A stretch of 38,780 nucleotides of DNA from the IMG/VR virus record IMGVR_UViG_3300030103_004972, positions 1 to 38,780 of that record; one strand, 5' to 3'. This document shows, one piece after another, positions 7,068 through 13,333 of the stretch (position 1 is the first letter of the stretch; the number at the start of each line of letters is the position of its first letter). The stretch is from a virus. The translations under genes and the position numbers were made by a program. The notes under the pieces were generated by a model. That model was not told the origin of the DNA. It saw only the letters and a program-made list of their open reading frames with translations, and searched no databases.

Positions 7068-7344
7068 ACCAACAACAGCAGTCTTTAAAGACAACAACAG
7101 TGTTTGGCGAATAGAAAAAATTACTTGGTGGTCTGAGGAACTAGATATTTGGTATCGCAAAAACGATTGCTCAGAAAAAATCTGGAAAGACAATGAGGGT
7201 ATGCCCTACGGAATTGCAGGGGTTGACGGCACAAGTGGAGAAACTGATTTTCAATGGTTTCCTACTGTAGAAGAAAGAGACAAAGAGTTTACTGAAACAT
7301 TAAACACCAACAGCGAATATGTTGGGGAGAAAAACAATGACTGA
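7060..7344 (+). CDS. Hypothetical Trp-rich acidic protein, 94 aa
   Basis: The product is acidic and unusually rich in tryptophan (VWRIEKITWWSEELDIWYRK, KIWKD, FQWFP). The ATG follows an AGGAG ribosome site inside the previous gene. No known domain was recognised. Small acidic aromatic-rich phage proteins are often inhibitors or DNA mimics, but that is only a possibility here. Confidence 0.6.
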   Translation: MSEPTTAVFKDNNSVWRIEKITWWSEELDIWYRKNDCSEKIWKDNEGMPYGIAGVDGTSGETDFQWFPTVEERDKEFTETLNTNSEYVGEKNND

Positions 7345-7567
7345 CAAGGAAGAATATAGCACCGCCAAAGCCTGGGAAGGCGCAGAAAATACCGAAACAA
7401 AATACTGGCGCAACATGGCGCGATATTTCAGAGGTCAAGCCAAGAACTTTGAAAAAGAAAACAAAAGACTAAAGGAAGAAAAAAAAGATAGCTACATTAA
7501 ATCAGTTGTCTTAAAAGGAAACAGCTACATTAAATCAGTTCTTTCAAAAGAAAAAGACAATGAATAA
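7337..7567 (+). CDS. Lys/Glu-rich coiled-coil protein with internal duplication, 76 aa
   Basis: The ATG at 7337 lies within the end of the upstream gene and after GGGGAG. The earlier in-frame start at 7319 lacks a ribosome site. The middle (YWRNMARYFRGQAKNFEKEN then KRLKEEKK) should be helical or coiled-coil. The C-terminus carries SYIKSV twice, from a perfect 18-base repeat (7490-7507 and 7523-7540, period 33). No family was recognised. Confidence 0.55.
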   Translation: MTDKEEYSTAKAWEGAENTETKYWRNMARYFRGQAKNFEKENKRLKEEKKDSYIKSVVLKGNSYIKSVLSKEKDNE

Positions 7568-7802
7568 AGAAAACAAATACCTGATAGAGCTGGAAGTATC
7601 TTCCAGGGAAATCTACCGCATCAACTCTGACATACCACTCACCAAAGGAGAAGTCCTTGCCAGAGTCAACACACATAAGCCAGATGAAATTGACACAGAC
7701 CGTGATTCCATTTCACCAAACATACTAGTCATCAAGGGTAGCTTGGAAGAAGAATACATACGACCTGTGAATGTTTACCCAGCAACCGAGAAAGGTGGAT
7801 GA
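7560..7802 (+). CDS. Hypothetical protein, 80 aa
   Basis: Overlaps both neighbours by a few bases, consistent with translational coupling. The product begins with a beta-like YLIELEVSSREIYRINS and later has DSISPNILVIKGSLEEEYIR. It is mildly acidic and soluble. No family was recognised. Confidence 0.55.
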   Translation: MNKENKYLIELEVSSREIYRINSDIPLTKGEVLARVNTHKPDEIDTDRDSISPNILVIKGSLEEEYIRPVNVYPATEKGG

Positions 7803-7957
7803 ACGAAAAATATAAACCAGAATATGTGGCTTCAAAGATTCCCCTAGACCAACACGAATATCAAGGGTGGTTCTGGCACATGGCTACTAAGAAATTTTAC
7901 AGATGGAACGACTTACCGCACAGAAAGGATGCGATAATTAATGAACGAGCTAATTAG
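7799..7957 (+). CDS. Small aromatic basic protein, 52 aa
   Basis: ATG at 7799 overlaps the previous stop as ATGA, after AAGGTGG. The product MNEKYKPEYVASKIPLDQHE continues with YQGWFWHMATKKFYRWNDLP and is rich in Trp, Tyr and Phe. No known family. Coupling on both sides supports expression. Confidence 0.5.
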   Translation: MNEKYKPEYVASKIPLDQHEYQGWFWHMATKKFYRWNDLPHRKDAIINERAN

Positions 7958-8003
7958 CATAATCGTTGACGTTTTAGAGTTAATTGCCATAATAAAACAA
8001 TGA
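7941..8003 (+). CDS. Possible 20-aa hydrophobic micro-protein
   Basis: The frame encodes MNELISIIVDVLELIAIIKQ, a single amphipathic or hydrophobic helix. It starts inside the end of the 52-aa gene and its TGA overlaps the next ATG as ATGA. AAGGAT lies upstream at workable spacing. It could serve as a translation bridge to 8000 or act as a tiny membrane peptide. It could also be chance. Confidence 0.35.
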   Translation: MNELISIIVDVLELIAIIKQ

Positions 8004-8263
8004 CAACACTAACCACAGCAGAGCAAAGAGAGCTTGAGTCATTCAGACTTGACGAGGAAGAAGCGCTGAAAGATTTCGACCACATACTCTGGCCAGCAGA
8101 ATATCAACTCCAGGCAGATGAAATCCAATGGTTTCTTTTCGGCAAGATTGCAGTGCGCCTGGAAACCAGGAAAGGCAAGCTCGCCCTCATGGTCATGACT
8201 GATCGTGGTGGCGACAATGCCAAGTGCATACTCAACCTGCCCCCCATCGATGTCGGACTCTAA
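8000..8263 (+). CDS. Hypothetical acidic protein, 87 aa
   Basis: Starts at an ATGA overlap. The N-terminal half is acidic helical (AEQRELESFRLDEEEALKDF); the second half alternates beta strands (FLFGKIAVRLETRKGKLALM) and ends LNLPPIDVGL. No family was recognised. The last 14 bases overlap the next gene. Confidence 0.55.
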   Translation: MTTLTTAEQRELESFRLDEEEALKDFDHILWPAEYQLQADEIQWFLFGKIAVRLETRKGKLALMVMTDRGGDNAKCILNLPPIDVGL

Positions 8264-8477
8264 AACAAAAATAGCCGAACTGATTACCGACACCCTGTTG
8301 GATCAGCTCGAACGTGATGCAACCATCACCGTTGACTGTAAGGTTCACGGCCGCTTCAAGCACTCACCTATTGCAGACATAGAGCCTGGCGCCTGCCCGG
8401 ACTGTCACTTCGAGAATGAAATGCTTAAGGAACACGCCAGGTCCGCAGACTGGATCGACCCCTCAAAGCTACACTAA
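8250..8477 (+). CDS. Small zinc-ribbon-like protein, 75 aa
   Basis: Start ATG at 8250 (MSDSKTKIAELITDTLLDQL) was chosen because it gives a compact domain and the usual short overlap; the frame is open further upstream. It contains CKVHG and, about 25 residues later, CPDCH, a plausible four-ligand zinc site. The C-terminus is DWIDPSKLH. It closes the plus-strand island and ends two bases from the stop of the converging zinc-ribbon gene at 8479, with no terminator hairpin between them. Confidence 0.55.
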   Translation: MSDSKTKIAELITDTLLDQLERDATITVDCKVHGRFKHSPIADIEPGACPDCHFENEMLKEHARSADWIDPSKLH

Positions 8478-8478
8478 C

Positions 8479-8709
8479 TCACCACTCATCCGGCTCATCG
8501 TCCCAGCCATTCTTCATCCTCTGGACAATCCTCTCCGACAATCCCCGCACAAAGTGCCCGTAGAACTCTTCATCGCTCGGTGATTTGCACTTCTTACAGA
8601 GGCGCAAGCTCACTGACAGACCCTTCCTCTGCCGCACCACTCTCGGAGAAATATCAACCGCCTCAAACTGTTGATGACAGCTCTGGCAATGAGCGAGCTT
8701 CTTTATCAT
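8479..8709 (-). CDS. Zinc-ribbon protein downstream of terS, 76 aa
   Basis: ATG overlaps the terS stop as ATGA. Two CxxC knuckles (C8/C11 and C38/C41) bracket a basic segment (SPRVVRQRKGLSVSLRL), and the C-terminus is acidic (GWDDEPDEW). It may bind DNA or help TerS, but this is inferred only from coupling. No named family was recognised. Confidence 0.6.
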   Translation of the reverse strand: MIKKLAHCQSCHQQFEAVDISPRVVRQRKGLSVSLRLCKKCKSPSDEEFYGHFVRGLSERIVQRMKNGWDDEPDEW

Positions 8710-9293
8710 TCCTCTTCTCCATCTTCCTCATCTCCATCTTCCTCATCGACAACAACTCCAGGCTCGACCTCATCATCGTCCTGTTCAAAGCCATCCTGTT
8801 CAAAACCATCATGCTCAATCACTTCCGGTTCCGGAGTTACGTTCTTCTCGACATTGCCGATCTTGTTCTGTTCCATCAGGTTCCGCAACCTTGCCTCAAC
8901 TTCCTTGCGGTCCATCTGGTCGATCTTCCCATACTTCACTTCCTTCCTGTCCACCATCAACCCCGCCAGCTTCGCCCGTCCCAGCTCTGCCGTTACCGCT
9001 GCGCCGAATGAGCCATCTGCCAGGGCGGCATCGCGTATTGTTTTCAAATCCGATGCCACCTTCTCGAACGTGATCTCATACCGTTGCCTCTGCCGTGCCT
9101 GCAAATCCCTGATCTTTTCCTGCACATGTTTATAATTCTCATTATGCAATAACCGATTGGCAATTATCTCCGGATGCTTATAGCCGGCCCTGAATGCACA
9201 TTGACTCTGATTCAAATCCTCATACACATACATGTCAATAAAAGCCCGTTGCTTTTTTGTTATCCTTTTTTTCGTATACTTTGCGTAACTCAT
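8706..9293 (-). CDS. terS: Terminase small subunit
   Basis: This 195-aa protein opens with a TerS-type helix-turn-helix: ITKKQRAFIDMYVYEDLNQS followed by QCAFRAGYKHPEIIANRLL (about 11-49). A helical oligomerisation region follows (residues about 55-130, including RQRYEITFEKVASDLKTIRD). The C-terminus is extremely acidic (DEEDGDEEDGEEE). TerS rings recognise the packaging site and regulate TerL. GAGGTG precedes the ATG. The 271-bp palindromic region just upstream (9294-9564) is the obvious candidate binding region. The acidic tail may contact TerL or the portal. Confidence 0.85.
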   Translation of the reverse strand: MSYAKYTKKRITKKQRAFIDMYVYEDLNQSQCAFRAGYKHPEIIANRLLHNENYKHVQEKIRDLQARQRQRYEITFEKVASDLKTIRDAALADGSFGAAVTAELGRAKLAGLMVDRKEVKYGKIDQMDRKEVEARLRNLMEQNKIGNVEKNVTPEPEVIEHDGFEQDGFEQDDDEVEPGVVVDEEDGDEEDGEEE

Positions 9294-9334
9294 TATTTCT
9301 TCACCTCTCTACTTGGAGTGAGCGGTAGAGGGGA

Positions 9335-9374
9335 GGTTGTTCTATACAACCCTTTCCTCTCTCCTTTAGGAGAG
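9335..9374. other. Two adjacent perfect hairpins upstream of terS
   Basis: GGTTGT/ACAACC with a 5-base loop (9335-9351) is followed by CTCTCC/GGAGAG with a TTTA loop (9359-9374). Neither has a T-run, so they do not look like intrinsic terminators. They sit next to the CATACCAC array and may belong to the same binding region. Confidence 0.5.
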
Positions 9375-9538
9375 CATACCACCATACCACCATACCATGT
9401 GCATTCCATAAGGGTTTCAAGCGTGGTGGTATGGTGGTATGGCATGGTATGATCATACCACCATACCATGTATACTTTCCTTATTATATAGGGGTTTCAG
9501 AGGCACATGGTATGATTTGCGTAAAGTAACCATACCAT
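9375..9538. repeat. CATACCAC/GTGGTATG palindromic repeat array
   Basis: Eight-base units CATACCA(C/T) occur three times in tandem (9375-9398). They then occur inverted as GTGGTATG twice (9426-9441) and ATGGTATG (9444-9451), forward twice (9454-9469), inverted once (9507-9514) and forward once (9531-9538). The first and second blocks can pair over 16 perfect bases. Nothing in 9294-9564 looks coding. The array is directly upstream of terS, a position typical for packaging sites, but an operator for terS is equally possible. Confidence 0.75.
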
Positions 9539-9553
9539 CGTTTTTTACGCAAA
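9516..9553. repeat. TTTGCGTAAA / TTTACGCAAA inverted repeat
   Basis: Perfect 10-base arms (9516-9525 and 9544-9553) surround the last CATACCAT unit. The same TTACGCAAAG word appears a third time across the first codons of terS (9279-9288, minus strand), so the site may be bound by a dedicated protein. Confidence 0.55.
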
Positions 9554-9564
9554 GTGACCCTATT

Positions 9565-9783
9565 TTAACGCCCATTTTCATCCCCCTCTTTTTCACGCTC
9601 GGTAAACATATCGTGCCATTTCTTCCCCGAAACAATGCCCAGCTTTACTGCCTTATTATAGGTTGTCCGTGCGACCTCCGATGGGAACGCCACGAAATTT
9701 CTGAGCAATGGGCAACGCATCTTGTCTGCCAGGCGATTAGCCCTTTCATAGTTCGGTATGTATTTGTATTTATCTTCTTTCAT
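9565..9783 (-). CDS. 72-aa protein sharing a motif with the giant virion protein
   Basis: Start ATG at 9783 follows GGAGACAACAA; the longer upstream frame has no ribosome site. The product contains RNFVAFPSEVARTTYN (about 28-43), very like GNFIAFPAETVRTAVN in the 1338-aa virion protein (residues about 884-899). The rest is basic and helical, with an acidic tail. It overlaps the methyltransferase gene by 14 bases. It may be a degraded fragment or a small partner of the virion protein; function is unknown. Confidence 0.55.
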   Translation of the reverse strand: MKEDKYKYIPNYERANRLADKMRCPLLRNFVAFPSEVARTTYNKAVKLGIVSGKKWHDMFTEREKEGDENGR

Positions 9784-10504
9784 TTGTTGTCTCCTTTTTT
9801 TGTCGCACATCAGCAAACAAAGGTGCATCGTTATAAATCCTATTCTTTGCCATTTCTGCATACTCTGGGTTTAATTCTATTCCAACAAACTCTCGACCTA
9901 ACCTCTGACAAACAACCCCTGTTGTGCCACTTCCCATGTAGGGATCAAGCACAGTCTTTGCATCAGGAAACACCGCTAAAATATCTGTAACCATTTGTTC
10001 GGGAAAAGCTCTGGTATGATTACCCCTTGTTCCTACAGGTTTCCATTCCCGCCAATCAAATACATCATGTTTATTAAGAATGTTTTTTAGTTTTGTTTTT
10101 GGGCTTTTTGATAACCAATATAATCTTTCAGTCCAAGGATAAAATCTTATTTTGTCAAAGTTTTGGCTACGGGTTATCCAGACAATTTCCTGTTTGATTA
10201 TAAATTCCGATTTCAATAACCACGCATAAGGAGATATTTGAACTCCTTTTTTTATTCTGTTCTTGTGATTATAAAGCAAACTTCCTTTTTCCTGTAAAAC
10301 CCTAAAACACTCTTTTAAAAAGCATACTTGAACAAATTGATATTTTTCTTCAGGTAAATCATCATCATACGCTTGGTGTCTTTTGTTTCCTGTGTGATGG
10401 TTGTTCCCCAAGTTATAGGGAGGAGAAGTAATTATAAGATCAACAGAACTATCTTTTATTTCTTTCATTACCTCTAGACAATTTCCTGTTTTAATTTCGA
10501 TCAT
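9770..10504 (-). CDS. Beta-class DNA methyltransferase (N4-cytosine or N6-adenine)
   Basis: This 244-aa protein has the amino-methyltransferase motifs in beta order: catalytic TSPPY (26-30) near the N-terminus and the SAM-binding DPYMGSGTTG (187-196) near the C-terminus, followed by FVGIELNPEY. TSPPY favours N4-cytosine, though some N6-adenine enzymes share it. There is no companion restriction endonuclease, so it is a solitary phage enzyme that probably masks sites from host restriction or affects packaging or replication. Its ATG overlaps the primase stop as ATGA. The lower GC content compared with the flanking primase gene suggests later acquisition. Confidence 0.9.
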   Translation of the reverse strand: MIEIKTGNCLEVMKEIKDSSVDLIITSPPYNLGNNHHTGNKRHQAYDDDLPEEKYQFVQVCFLKECFRVLQEKGSLLYNHKNRIKKGVQISPYAWLLKSEFIIKQEIVWITRSQNFDKIRFYPWTERLYWLSKSPKTKLKNILNKHDVFDWREWKPVGTRGNHTRAFPEQMVTDILAVFPDAKTVLDPYMGSGTTGVVCQRLGREFVGIELNPEYAEMAKNRIYNDAPLFADVRQKKETTNERR

Positions 10505-12516
10505 TCTTCCTCCCAGGGTTTTACCCCTTCGTTATTAACCAACCAATGCCACGTCTGTTTGCCCGGTATCGCATGAGTCAGCACGCGGCCACCGAGGTAT
10601 TTCTGCACAAAACTCACGGCTTCTTTTCCTTTCAACTGACCGCTTGCCAAGCCTCTGTCTTTGAGAGCCTTGCGTGCCAGCAATTCAAGCTCGGCACGGG
10701 TGTAGAATTTTGTCTTGTCCATTGAGTTCGCCACTGTGTGTGCAATGTCGACCTCATCAATCTGTTTTTCTGTGTCAAAGTCCACGATGTTCCAGAAGCC
10801 TGTGTCAAAATTGAAGTACGCTGCATGACTCTCAGGCTCCCTTGCGTTCCGTGCTTCATAGAACAGGGTGACGTTCGGCTTGTCGCCGAGTAGCTTGACG
10901 CCTGAGTCAAACCATCCCGCAAATGCCGAACCACCACGGGCGGACATGAAACTCATGTCGTCCTGGCGTTCCTTGCCGGTGTGATGGGCGAGGATTGCGG
11001 TCACTCGGTAGGTGTCGATCAGCTTATCCACCCTTGACAGAAACTTCTGCACATCTTCATTCTTGTTTTCCTCTCCGGAAAAGAAGTTGATCACCGGATC
11101 AATCATGATCATGTCGGGCTCATGGAACTCGATCGAGCGTGCCACCATGTCGATGTCAGCATCGCGCATCAGGTTTTTCTGCAAGCGTCCCGTGACCACC
11201 AGGTTCTGGTCAATCAGCTCTATCATTTCCGAATGCTGTTCATAGGATTTGAGGTAGAGTTCCACTCGATCCCTGATGTAGGCATCGATGATCTCGGCCT
11301 GCAACCACATGACTTTCATCGGTCTTGGAAACTCCTTGCCCATGAATTTGCTGCCGGTCGAGGCTGCTGTTGCGAAGGCGCCGATCCAGTGGGACTTGCC
11401 GATCTTCGGCTTGCCCAGAAGCAACACCCGTCCACGTTCAAAGATAAATTTGTCGCCCCAATACTCGGTCGGTGTGGGAATCTCCAGTTGGCGGAAGGCG
11501 CCCCAGGGTAAAAGGCCGAGGGGATCAACCTTTGCCGGTTTGTCTTCCGCCAGGTTCTCGATCGGGTCTTCCTGTTCGAGAATTTCTTTCTGCTCGTCTT
11601 CGAGATGCACTTCCCACTTGCTCGTTTCCCATCTGAGCATGCCCATCTCTACATCTTCGGGATGTCTTTTTATGTGTCCATTGACAATAGACATTGTGGT
11701 TGTGGTCACTTCAATCGGCGACATGGGGGGCACATTGTTTTGATTCCAGTCCTGTGCCTTGATCAGTATTTCCCGCTGTCCCCAACCTTCACGGACCCAT
11801 CGCCCGACCAGTCGCGCCAGCTTGTCATTGCGGGTGCCAATATCGGTGCCGACATCATCGAGTCTATCGACGATAATACTTTCAACCTTGCCTATATTAT
11901 TGAACTCTCCGATCTTATGCAAATCCCCCTGTTGCAAACAGGGCAAGTCATCCATGGAACCGACCGGGATGTGGCTGTTGTTGATAAAAAAATAGTCATG
12001 GGAGGGACACATCATCACATAACCTCCGACTCCGCGCACATCAAGTTTGTTGGTGCCAGCTGAGTTACGAATCTCAAGGTTGGGATTTACACTATAAAAG
12101 AAATGCATCCCGCCTCTCGGAGTAGTCTGGCGTAATTGCGTATTGGTTATGTGTCCGTTGCTGACAAACTCCACCGCCTCTTCCGAGTCGGCATCGAGAA
12201 CCACGAAATTAATGCCAGTCAAAGCTGCCCAGTTGGAACGCGGAAACTTTCTCAGCCACGCTTCCATCTCCTCACGGGTAGGTTGAGCGCGTTGATAAGA
12301 CTCCCATTTCACTCTCGGCGCTTTGGCCCAGCGTGATTTTATCTCTTCTTCGGTATCAAACGTGTGGCGTTTGCGGAAATATTCAGGGATGTATTCGTCT
12401 TTTGAACCGCAGGGAATCAGGTGTAACCCATTTTCCCAGTAGCTTTCAAGCATTTCATCTTTAACTTCCTGACTGATGTCCACCCACGTCTGATTCGTGT
12501 TTAGAATCAAACTCAT
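10501..12516 (-). CDS. Primase-polymerase fused to RecA-fold helicase
   Basis: At 671 aa, two domains are visible. The N-terminal Prim-Pol domain (about 25-190) has VVLDAD (D108, D110), TPRGGMHFFY (132-141) and DVRGVGGYVM (159-168), the usual catalytic set. The C-terminal RepA/DnaB-type ATPase (about 335-570) has Walker A GKPKIGKSH (368-376), Walker B MIMIDPVINF (469-478), an AHHTGK sensor and ARGGSAFAGW. It should make primers and unwind the phage DNA. It overlaps the methyltransferase stop/start by 4 bases and follows the HTH gene by 11 bases, so all are probably one transcript. Confidence 0.9.
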   Translation of the reverse strand: MSLILNTNQTWVDISQEVKDEMLESYWENGLHLIPCGSKDEYIPEYFRKRHTFDTEEEIKSRWAKAPRVKWESYQRAQPTREEMEAWLRKFPRSNWAALTGINFVVLDADSEEAVEFVSNGHITNTQLRQTTPRGGMHFFYSVNPNLEIRNSAGTNKLDVRGVGGYVMMCPSHDYFFINNSHIPVGSMDDLPCLQQGDLHKIGEFNNIGKVESIIVDRLDDVGTDIGTRNDKLARLVGRWVREGWGQREILIKAQDWNQNNVPPMSPIEVTTTTMSIVNGHIKRHPEDVEMGMLRWETSKWEVHLEDEQKEILEQEDPIENLAEDKPAKVDPLGLLPWGAFRQLEIPTPTEYWGDKFIFERGRVLLLGKPKIGKSHWIGAFATAASTGSKFMGKEFPRPMKVMWLQAEIIDAYIRDRVELYLKSYEQHSEMIELIDQNLVVTGRLQKNLMRDADIDMVARSIEFHEPDMIMIDPVINFFSGEENKNEDVQKFLSRVDKLIDTYRVTAILAHHTGKERQDDMSFMSARGGSAFAGWFDSGVKLLGDKPNVTLFYEARNAREPESHAAYFNFDTGFWNIVDFDTEKQIDEVDIAHTVANSMDKTKFYTRAELELLARKALKDRGLASGQLKGKEAVSFVQKYLGGRVLTHAIPGKQTWHWLVNNEGVKPWEEE

Positions 12517-12527
12517 AAATGAACGTC

Positions 12528-12782
12528 CTAGGCAACTTGAGCTTTATCATTTTTAGGCCTGACTGCGCGGTCGCTGTCGCCCTCATAGATGGTTCCATAA
12601 ATGGATTCCCATGTAAGCAACCCATGTGAGGTTCGCATTAAGCGTTTTGCTTGCTTGATCCTGGGAACTCGGTTATGATATCTCCATGCCTTGACGGTGG
12701 ACTCGGAGGCGTTTGCATTTTTCGCAACGACCGAAACCCCGACGTCCTGGATATACTCGGACAGGGTTACTCTTATTGTCAT
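12528..12782 (-). CDS. Cro/CI-like HTH transcription regulator, 84 aa
   Basis: Start ATG at 12782 is preceded by GGGAG; the frame is open to 12842 but that extension would run through the promoter. The helix-turn-helix spans about 14-40 (VSVVAKNANASESTVKAWRY), resembling YdaS/Cro-type proteins. The C-terminal third is basic and disordered. It is the first gene of the minus operon and lies at a divergent promoter pair with a perfect palindrome just upstream, so it probably controls itself and the plus-strand operon. No integrase is seen, so it need not imply lysogeny. Confidence 0.75.
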   Translation of the reverse strand: MTIRVTLSEYIQDVGVSVVAKNANASESTVKAWRYHNRVPRIKQAKRLMRTSHGLLTWESIYGTIYEGDSDRAVRPKNDKAQVA

Positions 12783-12805
12783 CAGATTTTTCTCCCAAAT
12801 GTAAT

Positions 12806-12822
12806 TAAATAGTTTGTATTTA
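12806..12822. promoter_or_regulatory. Palindromic operator candidate
   Basis: TAAATA and TATTTA form a perfect palindrome with a GTTTG spacer. It sits between the minus-strand -10 and the HTH start codon, a typical autorepression position. ATTAAATAGTTT at its left edge recurs inverted upstream of ArdC (4588-4599). Confidence 0.5.
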
Positions 12823-12824
12823 GA

Positions 12825-12853
12825 ATAATAAAGGCTTGACAAACAAATTGCAA
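12825..12853 (-). promoter_or_regulatory. Promoter of the HTH/primase operon
   Basis: On the minus strand TTGCAA, 17 bases, TATTAT. It overlaps the plus-strand promoter, so the two would compete for polymerase. Confidence 0.6.
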
Positions 12854-12864
12854 GTGTTTATCGT
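12836..12864 (+). promoter_or_regulatory. Promoter of the recombination operon
   Basis: A perfect TTGACA, 17 bases, then TATCGT, giving a transcript starting about 50 bases before the 136-aa gene. It is interleaved with the divergent minus-strand promoter. Confidence 0.65.
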
Positions 12865-12922
12865 TAAGGGGTAGTTAGGTTTAGAAGAAACTGAGTAAGA
12901 ATAATTCTTTGGGAGAAGAATC

Positions 12923-13333
12923 ATGGAAAATCTTGAAACGCTACGGTCGGAGCGTCAAAAATTGCTGACCCTAAAATCGGAGACTGAACAACAAATCAAA
13001 TGGGTGAACAAAGAAATTCTGCAGCACCCTGATCTGGGCATAGACATCGAAACCCTACAGAACAAGGGCGGTTCGTCAAACCACAACGGTCTTCACATAT
13101 CATTCAGCCGTTCCATCAGCTGGGATCAGGATTACCTGGCCAGCATCAAGGGACAGATACCATCCAACGACTGGCCATTTGAAACCAAAGAAGTCTTAGG
13201 GCTTCGTGGTTTCCAGAATTTTGCCATGGAAGCCCCCGCCTTGGCGGAGGTTATCCAGAAAGGCGCAATCACCAAAGTCACCAAGACACCACAGTTTGTG
13301 GAAAAGGAGGTGTCCAATGACTCTAATGGATAA
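12923..13333 (+). CDS. Coiled-coil protein, 136 aa, start of recombination operon
   Basis: The ATG follows TTTGGGAG. Residues 1-40 form a coiled coil (ETLRSERQKLLTLKSETEQQ). The rest includes LHISFSRSISWDQDYLASIK and a segment reading GLRGFQNFAMEAPALAEVIQ. Similar small proteins occur before AAA ATPase genes in phage recombination operons, but I cannot name the family with confidence. It overlaps the ATPase gene by 17 bases, implying joint function. Confidence 0.65.
   Translation: MENLETLRSERQKLLTLKSETEQQIKWVNKEILQHPDLGIDIETLQNKGGSSNHNGLHISFSRSISWDQDYLASIKGQIPSNDWPFETKEVLGLRGFQNFAMEAPALAEVIQKGAITKVTKTPQFVEKEVSNDSNG

Noticed and set aside
8475-8480. A terminator between the converging genes at 8477/8479
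   Set aside because: The stops are two bases apart and no hairpin with a T-run is present.
8580-9135. Plus-strand frames of 143 and 154 aa opposite terS
   Set aside because: Ser/Pro-rich translations are the antisense image of the acidic terS tail.
9174-9990. Plus-strand frames across the terS/methyltransferase intergenic region
   Set aside because: No ribosome site, and they run antisense to terS and to the 72-aa and methyltransferase genes.
11012-12063. Plus-strand frames opposite the Prim-Pol/helicase gene
   Set aside because: The minus-strand gene has clear domain motifs; the antisense frames have none.
12528-12782. Evidence for a temperate lifestyle
   Set aside because: A Cro-like regulator alone is not enough; no integrase, excisionase or attachment site is visible here.
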